Shown: positions 1 to 5,830 of the stretch, one piece after another
Layout: each line of letters opens with the position of its first letter
Position numbering within the stretch: the stretch's first letter is position 1
Source: Planctomycetia bacterium
GTDB taxonomy: Bacteria; Planctomycetota; Phycisphaerae; Phycisphaerales; SM1A02
Assembly: GCA_005799475.1 (NCBI GenBank)
Contig: SYGQ01000137.1
Coordinates: 1-6,211 of the forward strand
Length of the DNA: 6,211 nucleotides
Reading direction: 5' to 3'
Notes under the pieces: generated by a model
Databases searched by the model: none
Told to the model about the DNA's origin: nothing
Seen by the model: only the letters and a program-made list of their open reading frames with translations
Position numbers and translations under genes: made by a program

Positions 1-120
1 ATCTGCCCGTAACCGCGGGGTCGGGGCGGTTTCTCATCCGGCGGACTCACAAACGCGACGCTCGTTCGATTTGATGCATAGCCCGCAGCGCCGGATTCGA
101 CAGCACCATCGCGCAGGCGC
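1..120. other. Non-coding flank downstream of the cysteine-rich gene
   Basis: No supported gene was found here. The longest minus-strand reading frame starting with ATG is about 20 codons (109 down to about 47) and has no recognisable ribosome binding site or family. The only structure is a short GC-rich inverted repeat at 11-31, listed separately. The stretch probably serves as the 3' untranslated or intergenic region after the secreted-protein gene, but the window ends before the next gene can be seen. Confidence 0.5.
11..31. repeat. Short inverted repeat, possible weak hairpin
   Basis: AACCGC (11-16) and GCGGTT (26-31) are exact reverse complements around a 9-nt G-rich loop on the plus strand. 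The hairpin lies about 90 nt beyond the stop codon of the minus-strand secreted-protein gene. There is no T-run after it on the minus strand and only TCTC on the plus strand, so it is a poor match to an intrinsic terminator. It may be chance in GC-rich DNA. Confidence 0.3.
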
Positions 121-741
121 TCAAGGAGGGCAGGCAGGGCAACCCCTGGGGACTCGATCCACTCCCACCACGGGAACGCAGACTCTTGAATCACAGTCAG
201 CCTCAGGCCAACAACTGCAGTCGGTCAACTCCAACTCCGCACACCTTTCCATGTCGTTCGTGCTGAATGGTCCGGACACGCGAAGCCAGACACATGTGTC
301 AGGCGGATCGCAGCCGGCACTCGTTTGTGTGAGGAAGAATGTCTGCGGGTATGGCGGGTTGTTTCCCACGGGGCACATCATCGGTGGACACGACTCCAAT
401 CCCTCCTCGATGCACAGCGATTTCACCTCCACGGGCCTGGTGTACCTCATCCCATTGTTGCAGTAGAACATGGGGACGAAGTAGTAGGAACAGGAGGGCT
501 TGTCGAGGGTGGCTGCTGCGCCATACATGATGGTGTGCGCGAGCATCTCCGACTCGTAGTCTCCGAAGCCCGCACACAGGAACACATTGGCGCACTGCCG
601 AAACGGGGAACAGCAGTCCAGCACCCACGGCGTCTCCGTCTCCTCGACATGGCCGCTCCAGCCCACGCCGCCGGCTGTAACTGCTGCGAGCGTCACCGCG
701 CCAAGCAGTGTGCGGACAACGATTCCGCTTTCTTGCCTCAT
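121..741 (-). CDS. Secreted cysteine-rich protein of unknown function
   Basis: This gene encodes a 206-residue protein that I do not recognise as a named family. Residues 1-28 look like a Sec signal peptide: a short charged start (MRQESGIVVR), a hydrophobic core (TLLGAVTLAAVTAGGVG), and then a polar mature chain. The mature part carries 18 cysteines (43, 44, 50, 56, 84, 94, 110, 118, 123, 144, 150, 167, 175, 177, 183, 188, 201, 204). The even number fits a disulfide-stabilised extracytoplasmic fold, and no regular repeat spacing is visible. The ATG at 741 was chosen because AGGGGA sits 5 nt upstream and the signal peptide follows directly; a TTG at 777 would add 12 residues before it. The gene lies 139 nt downstream of pgl on the same strand, so it probably has its own promoter and no functional link to it. 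The call as a real gene rests on signal peptide, ribosome binding site and composition, not on homology. Confidence 0.75.
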   Translation of the reverse strand: MRQESGIVVRTLLGAVTLAAVTAGGVGWSGHVEETETPWVLDCCSPFRQCANVFLCAGFGDYESEMLAHTIMYGAAATLDKPSCSYYFVPMFYCNNGMRYTRPVEVKSLCIEEGLESCPPMMCPVGNNPPYPQTFFLTQTSAGCDPPDTCVWLRVSGPFSTNDMERCAELELTDCSCWPEADCDSRVCVPVVGVDRVPRGCPACPP

Positions 742-746
742 TGTGT

Positions 747-752
747 TCCCCT
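747..752 (-). promoter_or_regulatory. Ribosome binding site of the cysteine-rich gene
   Basis: AGGGGA on the minus strand lies 5 nt before the ATG at 741. It favours this ATG over the in-frame TTG at 777 and thereby fixes the signal peptide at the N-terminus. Confidence 0.7.
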
Positions 753-846
753 GAATAGGTTTCCGATCGCAGACCAATCACCCCGTATCCGCGCCCATTG
801 GAGACGCTCTTCTTTCCGTGTGCCCCAAGATCTGGACGCTTTGGAT

Positions 847-870
847 TGCGGTGGTCAGAGAACTGACGCA
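847..870 (-). terminator. Small hairpin after pgl, possible weak terminator
   Basis: GTCAG (854-858) pairs with CTGAC (863-867) around a 4-nt loop, and TGC (847-849) can pair with GCA (868-870) across an unpaired GGTG. The structure begins about 10 nt after the pgl stop codon. On the minus strand it is followed by ATCCAAAG rather than a U-run, so it lacks the main mark of a rho-independent terminator. It could stabilise the 3' end or be incidental. Confidence 0.25.
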
Positions 871-880
871 GCCGTGCGAG

Positions 881-1666
881 CTATTGGCTCGCCGCAGCGC
901 GGTCGAGGAACCAGGCCAAGTTTCCTGACTCAGGATGGATTCCCTTGATCGGCAGCGTGTGCAAGTCGTCGCCGCCAGTAGCGATCTGCCGAATCATCGC
1001 TGCTTTGCCCGCACCGACGACGAGCACCGCGACCATCCGCGCGCCGTTCAAGAGCGGATAGGTCATCGTGATTCTCGGCGGCGGCGTCACCGACGGGCCA
1101 TCGCACGGCGCGACCCACCGCTCGCGCTCGTCAAGGACAGGCGTCTGGGGAAAGAGACTCGCGGTGTGCCCGTTGTCGCCCATCCCAAGGAGCGCAAAGT
1201 CCAGCCGCCCCTGCGCTGCGCCCGCGAGCTCCGCACGCAGCGATGCCTCGTATCGCTCGCACGCATTGGGCAAGGTCGCGTCGATGGGGTGCATCTGGCC
1301 CTCGGGAATGCCCGAGTGCTCCGCGAAAATCTCATGAATCTGCCGCCAATTGCTCTTCTCGTGATCGACACTCACGCACCGCTCATCGACGATCCACAGG
1401 TGCGTGTGGGCCCACGGCATGGCGCGGTATCGCGGATCCGTCATGAGCATCATGTAGAACGGAAACGGTGTCGATCCGCCAGAGAGCGCAAGGTGGAACT
1501 CGCCGCGACGCGCCACCGCATCGAGCGCGAAGGCCATCAGCGCCGCGCCGAGCGCATCCCACACGCCGTGCGAATCCGCCTCGACCTTCACGCGACCCGG
1601 CAGCGTCGGTGCCGGCATCGCAGGCTCCAGCGGCATCAGCGGAATCGGATCGGTGCTCTCGCCCAT
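881..1666 (-). CDS. pgl: 6-phosphogluconolactonase
   Basis: This enzyme hydrolyses 6-phosphoglucono-delta-lactone to 6-phosphogluconate in the cytoplasm, the second step of the oxidative pentose phosphate pathway. The 261 residues are close to the usual length of the family (glucosamine-6-phosphate isomerase/6-phosphogluconolactonase fold). Family motifs seen in order are the phosphate-binding SGGSTP (62-67), DERCV (94-98), SNWR (105-108), the signature LLGMGDNGHTASLFP (159-173) and PPRITMT (196-202). The chain ends in a typical NLAWFLDRAAA segment. The ATG at 1666 has GGTGG 4 nt upstream. The first 25 residues are proline-rich and poorly conserved, so an internal Met (11 or 17) is a possible alternative start. 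The stop is TAG. Only 12 nt separate it from zwf, whose product makes its substrate, so the two are almost certainly co-transcribed. Family assignment is secure. Confidence 0.96.
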   Translation of the reverse strand: MGESTDPIPLMPLEPAMPAPTLPGRVKVEADSHGVWDALGAALMAFALDAVARRGEFHLALSGGSTPFPFYMMLMTDPRYRAMPWAHTHLWIVDERCVSVDHEKSNWRQIHEIFAEHSGIPEGQMHPIDATLPNACERYEASLRAELAGAAQGRLDFALLGMGDNGHTASLFPQTPVLDERERWVAPCDGPSVTPPPRITMTYPLLNGARMVAVLVVGAGKAAMIRQIATGGDDLHTLPIKGIHPESGNLAWFLDRAAASQ

Positions 1667-1678
1667 CGCGCCACCGGA

Positions 1679-3190
1679 TCAGTCGTTGTGCCACGCACGG
1701 CCGTCGCTCGACATGAGTTCGTCTGCGGCGGCAGGTCCCCACGAACCCGGCGCGTAGTTGCTCGCGATTCCCTGCCGGGCCGCCATCGACCCGGGCCCGA
1801 GGAACGGCATCACCGCCGCCCATCCACTCTCGACTTCGAGTCGGTGCTTGTAGAGCGACTGATCGCCGCGCATCGCATCGAGCAAGAGCGGCCCGTACGC
1901 CTCCAGCGGCTCGACGCCAAACTCCTTGTCGAAGTCGACCTGCATTTCGACGCTCGCGATGGTGAGTGGCGTCCCAGGAACTTTGCTCTCGAAGCGAAGT
2001 CGCGTGCGCTCGAAGGGGGCGATCTCGATCACGAGTCGATTGCCCATGACGGCACCACCGGTATGCGGCGTCCCGCGAAAAAGGTTGGCCGCAGGCCGCT
2101 TGAACTGTACGACGATCTCAGTCCGCTTCTTCGCGAGTCGCTTTCCCGAGCGCACGAAGAATGGGGTGCCCGCCCATCGCCAGTTGTCCACATGAAGCTT
2201 GAGCGCGGCGAAGGTCTCGGTCGTCGATCCCTTGGCGACCCCCTCGTGATCGACATACGCACCCTCCTGCGCGTCGCCCGCATACTGGCCGAGCACCGCA
2301 TGTGATGCGATGTCCTCCGCGGTCGTTGGCCGAATGGCGCGCACCGCTTTGATCTTCTCCGCACGGATGTCGTCGGCGGTGATGGTGGCCGGCGGCTCCA
2401 TCACCACGAAGGCAAAGATCTGCAAGAGATGCGACTGAATCATGTCGCGAATCGCGCCTGTGCCGTCATAGAACGCCGTGCGATTGCCAACACCCACCGT
2501 CTCCGACGCCGAAATCTGCACATGGTCGATATAGCGGTGGTTCCAGATTGGCTCGAACATCGTGTTGGCGAACCGCAACACGAGCATCGCTTGCACGACC
2601 TCCTTGCCGAGATAGTGATCGATGCGGTAGATCGCCTCCTCCTCAAAGACGCGCCCGAGCGAACGGTTCAGGCTCGCGGCCGACGCCTCATCGTGGCCGA
2701 ATGGCTTCTCGATGATGATTCGTTGCCACGAGCGCGCGGAGGGGTCGATGGAGCACCAGCGCTTGCCCTCGGTGACGAGTTCGGCCTCGTCGATGCGCTG
2801 CACGATCGACTCGTAGAGTTCCGGTGCGACCGAGAGGTAGAAGAGCCGATTGCCGCGCGTGCCGCCGTCGGTGTCGAGCTGGGCAAGGCGTTCCCTGAGT
2901 CCGTCATACATCTCAGGCCGCGCAGCGTCGCCGGCGAAGTAGTGGATGCACTTGGCGAACTCGCGCCAGACCCCCGCATCGAAGCGCTTCGCGTGCTCGC
3001 GCGCACTCACCGCAAGTTCGTCGCGCCACGCGTCATCGGTCTTCGGCCGCCGTGATACCCCGAGCACGCGGAACGAGGATGGCAGCGCACCCACGGCGCG
3101 CATCTCGTAAAGGGCCGGGATCAACTTCCGCGCGGTCAAGTCTCCGGAAGCACCGAAGATCACGAGGACGCACGGGTCAGGCTTGCGCAC
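1679..3190 (-). CDS. zwf: Glucose-6-phosphate 1-dehydrogenase
   Basis: This enzyme oxidises glucose 6-phosphate to 6-phosphogluconolactone with reduction of NADP+, the entry step of the oxidative pentose phosphate pathway. The 503 residues are full length for the family. The N-terminal Rossmann domain has the dinucleotide-binding GASGDLTARK (13-22). SRRP (46-49) follows where Arg residues favour NADP+ in known enzymes. Further motifs are EKPFG (161-165), the substrate-binding signature RIDHYLGKE (189-197), RDMIQSHLLQ (248-257) containing the expected catalytic His254, the SGKRL block (348-352) and the C-terminal GSWGP (482-486). The GTG at 3190 is the only reasonable start, because an in-frame TAA lies at 3202-3200 and the nucleotide-binding fold begins within ten residues. 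The ribosome binding site is weak (GGTGG about 12 nt upstream). It lies 41 nt after the membrane-protein gene and 12 nt before pgl. All key residues appear intact. Confidence 0.98.
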   Translation of the reverse strand: MRKPDPCVLVIFGASGDLTARKLIPALYEMRAVGALPSSFRVLGVSRRPKTDDAWRDELAVSAREHAKRFDAGVWREFAKCIHYFAGDAARPEMYDGLRERLAQLDTDGGTRGNRLFYLSVAPELYESIVQRIDEAELVTEGKRWCSIDPSARSWQRIIIEKPFGHDEASAASLNRSLGRVFEEEAIYRIDHYLGKEVVQAMLVLRFANTMFEPIWNHRYIDHVQISASETVGVGNRTAFYDGTGAIRDMIQSHLLQIFAFVVMEPPATITADDIRAEKIKAVRAIRPTTAEDIASHAVLGQYAGDAQEGAYVDHEGVAKGSTTETFAALKLHVDNWRWAGTPFFVRSGKRLAKKRTEIVVQFKRPAANLFRGTPHTGGAVMGNRLVIEIAPFERTRLRFESKVPGTPLTIASVEMQVDFDKEFGVEPLEAYGPLLLDAMRGDQSLYKHRLEVESGWAAVMPFLGPGSMAARQGIASNYAPGSWGPAAADELMSSDGRAWHND

Positions 3191-3231
3191 CCGCGCGTTT
3201 TACCACCGACGGGTCATCGCTGTGGCCGGCT

Positions 3232-4233
3232 CTAGCCGACGACCATCGACAAGGTCTCGACGACGCGCTTGCCTGAGGGATCGATGAGCCAGAGCCAGTC
3301 GTCGAAGAGGAACTCGACGCGTGCGGCAAGGAGCGCGACGCGCCCCATCACCGTGAAGCCGAACGCCGCGCCGAAGGTGATCATCAGGTACCAGACGCCG
3401 ACCCGTGCACTCCTGCCGACGAGCCCCTTGTGCTCGACCGAGAAGAAGAAGTAGGTGAGGCAACTGAGCACGCCAACGACGATGAGCACATTCCGGAGGC
3501 TCAACCACACCGTTGGAGCCATCGCGACAGCACCGTCGGCACCGCGCTCGAGAGCGAGCAGCGGCTTGAATGTCGCCACCGACTGCTGGAGGAGATCGCT
3601 CTCGACATGGCTCACGATCTTGAGGCCGGCCGTCACGCCGATGATGAATGCGAGCGGCCACATGCTGATCCAGGCGCCCTTCGATGAGAGGCGCATGAGC
3701 AGCATGATGCCCAAGACGAGCGCCGCCCACATCGCGACGACCTGCACGGTGGACTGCTCCGCGAGCGAAGGCAAGATGTTCGCCTTCACGAAGTTCGGCC
3801 ACACCGAGCCCAAGAGCTTGGGGACGATCGTGTCCCAGAAGCCAATCGTCATCCAGTACGCGGCCGACACGCCCACGATCGCGGCCTCGGCGAATCGGTA
3901 CGCGGGATTGTCCCGGTACATGAAGGAGAAAATCGCGAGCGTGAGGAACGCCGCGAGCCAGAGACCCATCGTCCGCGCCCAACTGAACTGAATCTCGGTC
4001 TGCTGCGGATTCGCGCGCTCGGCCGCGAAGTACGCCTTCGCCGGAACAGCGCTCCACCTCGTCCACGACACGCTCTGTGCGGGCGTGCCCATTCTGGCGT
4101 CGGCAGCGACCTGCACCGTGATGGGCTCGGCCTTCACAAAGACCCGTCCCATCCCCTGCCCGGAAAACGCGCGAATGCCGATGAGTGCCGCAACGACGGC
4201 GAGGACGACGATCCAGTTGCGCGATGGCTTCAC
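3232..4233 (-). CDS. Multi-span membrane protein of unknown function, last gene of the membrane cassette
   Basis: The 333-residue product is an inner-membrane protein without an assigned function. Likely membrane spans are at residues 7-22, 86-105, 113-133, 163-181, 189-208, 242-264 and 277-302. A loop of about 60 residues between spans 1 and 2 should lie outside the cytoplasm. Basic segments (RLSSKG at 181-186; SVEHKGLVGRSAR at 265-277) fall where the positive-inside rule predicts cytoplasmic loops. The block YRDNPAYRFAEAAIVGVSAA (106-125) and the following Trp-rich stretch recall, from memory, a conserved uncharacterised family found beside DUF6754 proteins in other phyla. The GTG at 4233 overlaps the preceding stop as GTGA, with GAGGG 7 nt upstream, which implies translational coupling. 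The stop is TAG. There is no catalytic motif, and I cannot choose between a transporter-like and a scaffold role. Confidence 0.88.
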   Translation of the reverse strand: MKPSRNWIVVLAVVAALIGIRAFSGQGMGRVFVKAEPITVQVAADARMGTPAQSVSWTRWSAVPAKAYFAAERANPQQTEIQFSWARTMGLWLAAFLTLAIFSFMYRDNPAYRFAEAAIVGVSAAYWMTIGFWDTIVPKLLGSVWPNFVKANILPSLAEQSTVQVVAMWAALVLGIMLLMRLSSKGAWISMWPLAFIIGVTAGLKIVSHVESDLLQQSVATFKPLLALERGADGAVAMAPTVWLSLRNVLIVVGVLSCLTYFFFSVEHKGLVGRSARVGVWYLMITFGAAFGFTVMGRVALLAARVEFLFDDWLWLIDPSGKRVVETLSMVVG

Positions 4234-5132
4234 GCTGATGCCCTCGCGCCTTCGCGCCGCTTGGCGAAATAGGCGATATTGCCGAGCACGATGAGCGCCA
4301 CCATCAGGAGATGCGCGCCGAGTTGCGGCCCCATCCGCCGCTGCGCTTCCTGATACTTCGGCTGCACCTTGGCGTCACCGCTGGTCTTGGCGAGATTCGC
4401 GTTGACCAGCGACTCGTACTCGGCCGCTCCCTTGATGGCACCGAGCATGCCCGCGAGCTGACCGGGGAAGTATGGATAGAGCTGCGGCGTCTGCACGCCG
4501 GTGCAGCCTGTCACCATCTTGACCTTTCCGCCGCTCGACGACACCACATACTGCACCCATTCCTTGGCGCCCGGATACCCCGCGCTAATCGTGATGAGCA
4601 GCGGGAAGTCAGAGGCGCGGGTGACGCCTTCCATCATCGGCACCTGCGCGGAGGCGTCCCCGGTCTTGGTCTTGGGGAACGCCTTCACGAAGTCAGTCAG
4701 CATCACCTTCATGACGGCCTCGTTGCCGGCCTGATAGCCGAAGTTCACAAAGTCCACGCCTTCCTTCAGGTGCGGATAGTCCGCCGTGATCACTCTCTTG
4801 ATCGTGTCTTCGATGAGTTGCGGTCCGAGCGGCCAGAGCGCGATGAAGTACATCTTGTGGCCGCGCGCCGCGCACTGATGCACGAGGCTTGTGGCCATCG
4901 GGATGAGTTCGCCGCCGGAACCGGGATCGAAGTCGAACGAGAAGAGCACCCGGCTGCGCGCAGGCAGTTCCTCGATCGCGTTGTAGACAGCCTCTGCCGC
5001 GGGCGTCGCGCTCTCGGGCAGCGTGCGCCCGGTGAGGCCGATGTAGATGATCGGACCTGCCACTGAGATCGCCATCGCGAGGTAGATCCAGCGGCGGTCG
5101 AGTCCCTCGAGCACCTTGATGAAACCGCTCAC
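4230..5132 (-). CDS. Two-span membrane protein with large extracytoplasmic alpha/beta domain, function unknown
   Basis: The 300-residue product has one membrane span near each end (about 14-33 and 271-290). The basic flanks LDRRW (11-15) and AKRREGAR (290-297) place both ends in the cytoplasm, so roughly residues 34-270 face outside. This domain alternates hydrophobic strands and helices (for example VLFSFDFDP at 62-70, MYFIALWPLG at 94-103, FPLLITISAG at 176-185), suggesting a Rossmann-like fold. The blocks TGVQTPQLYPYFPGQL (211-226) and GAIKGAAEYESLV (231-243) match my memory of a conserved uncharacterised family. No ligand or catalytic residue can be named. The GTG at 5132 was preferred to a GTG at 5156 because it gives a GTGA overlap with the upstream stop and has GGGGGA 6 nt upstream. 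It also begins just before the conserved LDRRW segment. It sits third in the four-gene membrane cassette. Confidence 0.88.
   Translation of the reverse strand: MSGFIKVLEGLDRRWIYLAMAISVAGPIIYIGLTGRTLPESATPAAEAVYNAIEELPARSRVLFSFDFDPGSGGELIPMATSLVHQCAARGHKMYFIALWPLGPQLIEDTIKRVITADYPHLKEGVDFVNFGYQAGNEAVMKVMLTDFVKAFPKTKTGDASAQVPMMEGVTRASDFPLLITISAGYPGAKEWVQYVVSSSGGKVKMVTGCTGVQTPQLYPYFPGQLAGMLGAIKGAAEYESLVNANLAKTSGDAKVQPKYQEAQRRMGPQLGAHLLMVALIVLGNIAYFAKRREGARASA
4241..4245 (-). promoter_or_regulatory. Ribosome binding site inside the upstream gene for the 3232-4233 gene
   Basis: GAGGG lies 7 nt before the GTG at 4233 and within the last codons of the preceding gene. This supports re-initiation at the GTGA overlap. 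Confidence 0.55.
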
Positions 5133-5830
5133 TTGGCGTCCCCCGATCCCATCCACGAGCGATCGACGCCCAAGAGGATGCGCAGGCTTGTGGCGGCGAC
5201 ACCGAGCGCGATGCCGATGATGATCGCTCGGTTGCCGGCGGTGTTGAAGACCTGCATGATGTAGACGCTGAGGTTCTCGAGGCGCAGTCCGCTGGCCCAG
5301 TCAGGCAGCCAGCCGGTCAGCACGACTCCGGCAAAGGTGCGTCCGAGCAGCACGATGAACGCGGTCGACAGGAGCAGCACCGCCTCGACATTCTTGGCGC
5401 GGAAGGCGCGGAAGGCGGCGCTGGCCACATAGAAGGCCAGCAGGGCGAACATCGTCGCGGTGATCGGCACGAGCCCGTACTCGTAGATCCACGCGAAGAG
5501 TCCCCCCTCGGACTCCTTGTCGCCCGACCACGGTAATGCGGCAAAGTTCGGATTCGGGTGCACGCCGATCTTGCCCAGTCCAGCCAAGAGTGTGATGGCG
5601 AAGCACACGAGCGTCACCACCGCGTAGCCCCAGCCCTGATCTTTACGCGAGACCTTCGCGAGGTTGATCTTCGCAAGGCTGCCCGCCCCCAAAACGAACG
5701 CGATCGCCGCGACCACATTGAACACATCGCCGAAGGTCTCACCGAGGCTCTCGGTCGCTGGCAGGAACGCCGAAAGCAGCATCGCAAACCCAGCGATGAT
5801 GGCGATCCACAGTGGGACGAGGCGCTTCAT
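5129..5830 (-). CDS. Six-span membrane protein of unknown function, membrane cassette
   Basis: The 233-residue product is strongly hydrophobic, with likely spans at 4-23, 35-54, 67-86, 116-138, 149-171 and 200-220. Basic loops KINLAKVSRK (54-63) and RAFRAKN (141-147) fit cytoplasmic sides, placing both ends inside and two longer loops (about 87-115 and 172-199) outside. Recognisable segments are MFALLAFYVASAAFRAFRAK (127-146) and the C-terminal RAIIIGIALGVAATSLRILL (201-220) with GVDRSWMG (221-228). From memory these resemble a conserved family without assigned function that accompanies DUF6754 proteins. The ATG at 5830 forms an ATGA overlap with the upstream stop and has AAGGGAG 10 nt before it; a longer reading from 5854 would overlap the previous gene by 28 nt and is less likely. 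The protein could be a pore or assembly subunit of the putative complex, but this is unproven. Confidence 0.88.
   Translation of the reverse strand: MKRLVPLWIAIIAGFAMLLSAFLPATESLGETFGDVFNVVAAIAFVLGAGSLAKINLAKVSRKDQGWGYAVVTLVCFAITLLAGLGKIGVHPNPNFAALPWSGDKESEGGLFAWIYEYGLVPITATMFALLAFYVASAAFRAFRAKNVEAVLLLSTAFIVLLGRTFAGVVLTGWLPDWASGLRLENLSVYIMQVFNTAGNRAIIIGIALGVAATSLRILLGVDRSWMGSGDAK
5139..5144 (-). promoter_or_regulatory. Ribosome binding site deciding the start of the 4230-5132 gene
   Basis: GGGGGA lies 6 nt before the GTG at 5132 and inside the end of the preceding gene. Its spacing supports this GTG and not the in-frame GTG at 5156. Confidence 0.65.

Larger units (their letters stand above)
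742..880 (-). other. Intergenic spacer between pgl and the cysteine-rich gene
   Basis: This 139-nt spacer has no supported gene. It should contain the end of the pgl transcript and the start signals of the downstream gene. No convincing -35/-10 pair was found: TTGGTC and TATTCA occur near 770 and 755 but are only about 14 nt apart. A small hairpin lies near its pgl side. Confidence 0.5.

Noticed and set aside
17..28. G-rich run that might form a G-quadruplex
   Set aside because: Only two runs of four G and one of two G are present, which is not enough for a standard four-run quadruplex.
753..775. Possible sigma-70 promoter (TTGGTC and TATTCA) before the cysteine-rich gene
   Set aside because: The spacing is about 14 nt instead of about 17, and the matches are poor.
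923..935. Near-perfect palindrome TCCTGACTCAGGA
   Set aside because: It lies inside the pgl coding sequence over the conserved C-terminal region, so it is explained by codons and chance.
325..948. A 207-codon plus-strand frame opposite the cysteine-rich gene
   Set aside because: It crosses the spacer and enters the end of pgl, has no signal peptide or motif, and is less supported than the minus-strand gene, which has a ribosome binding site and signal peptide.
935..2305. A 456-codon open frame on the plus strand across pgl and zwf
   Set aside because: It is antisense to two certain enzymes, is unusually rich in Arg and His, has no recognisable motif, and is of the kind produced by codon bias in GC-rich genes.
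2429..3055. A 208-codon plus-strand open frame within zwf
   Set aside because: It lies wholly opposite intact zwf and has no family features; it is a shadow frame.
3227..3238. Palindrome CGGCTCTAGCCG at the stop codon of the seven-span protein gene
   Set aside because: The usable stem is only 4 bp and no T-run follows, so it does not support a terminator.
3200..4066. A 288-codon minus-strand frame overlapping the seven-span protein gene
   Set aside because: It is out of frame with a gene that has clear membrane spans and a coupled start, and its Arg-rich composition is typical of a shadow frame.
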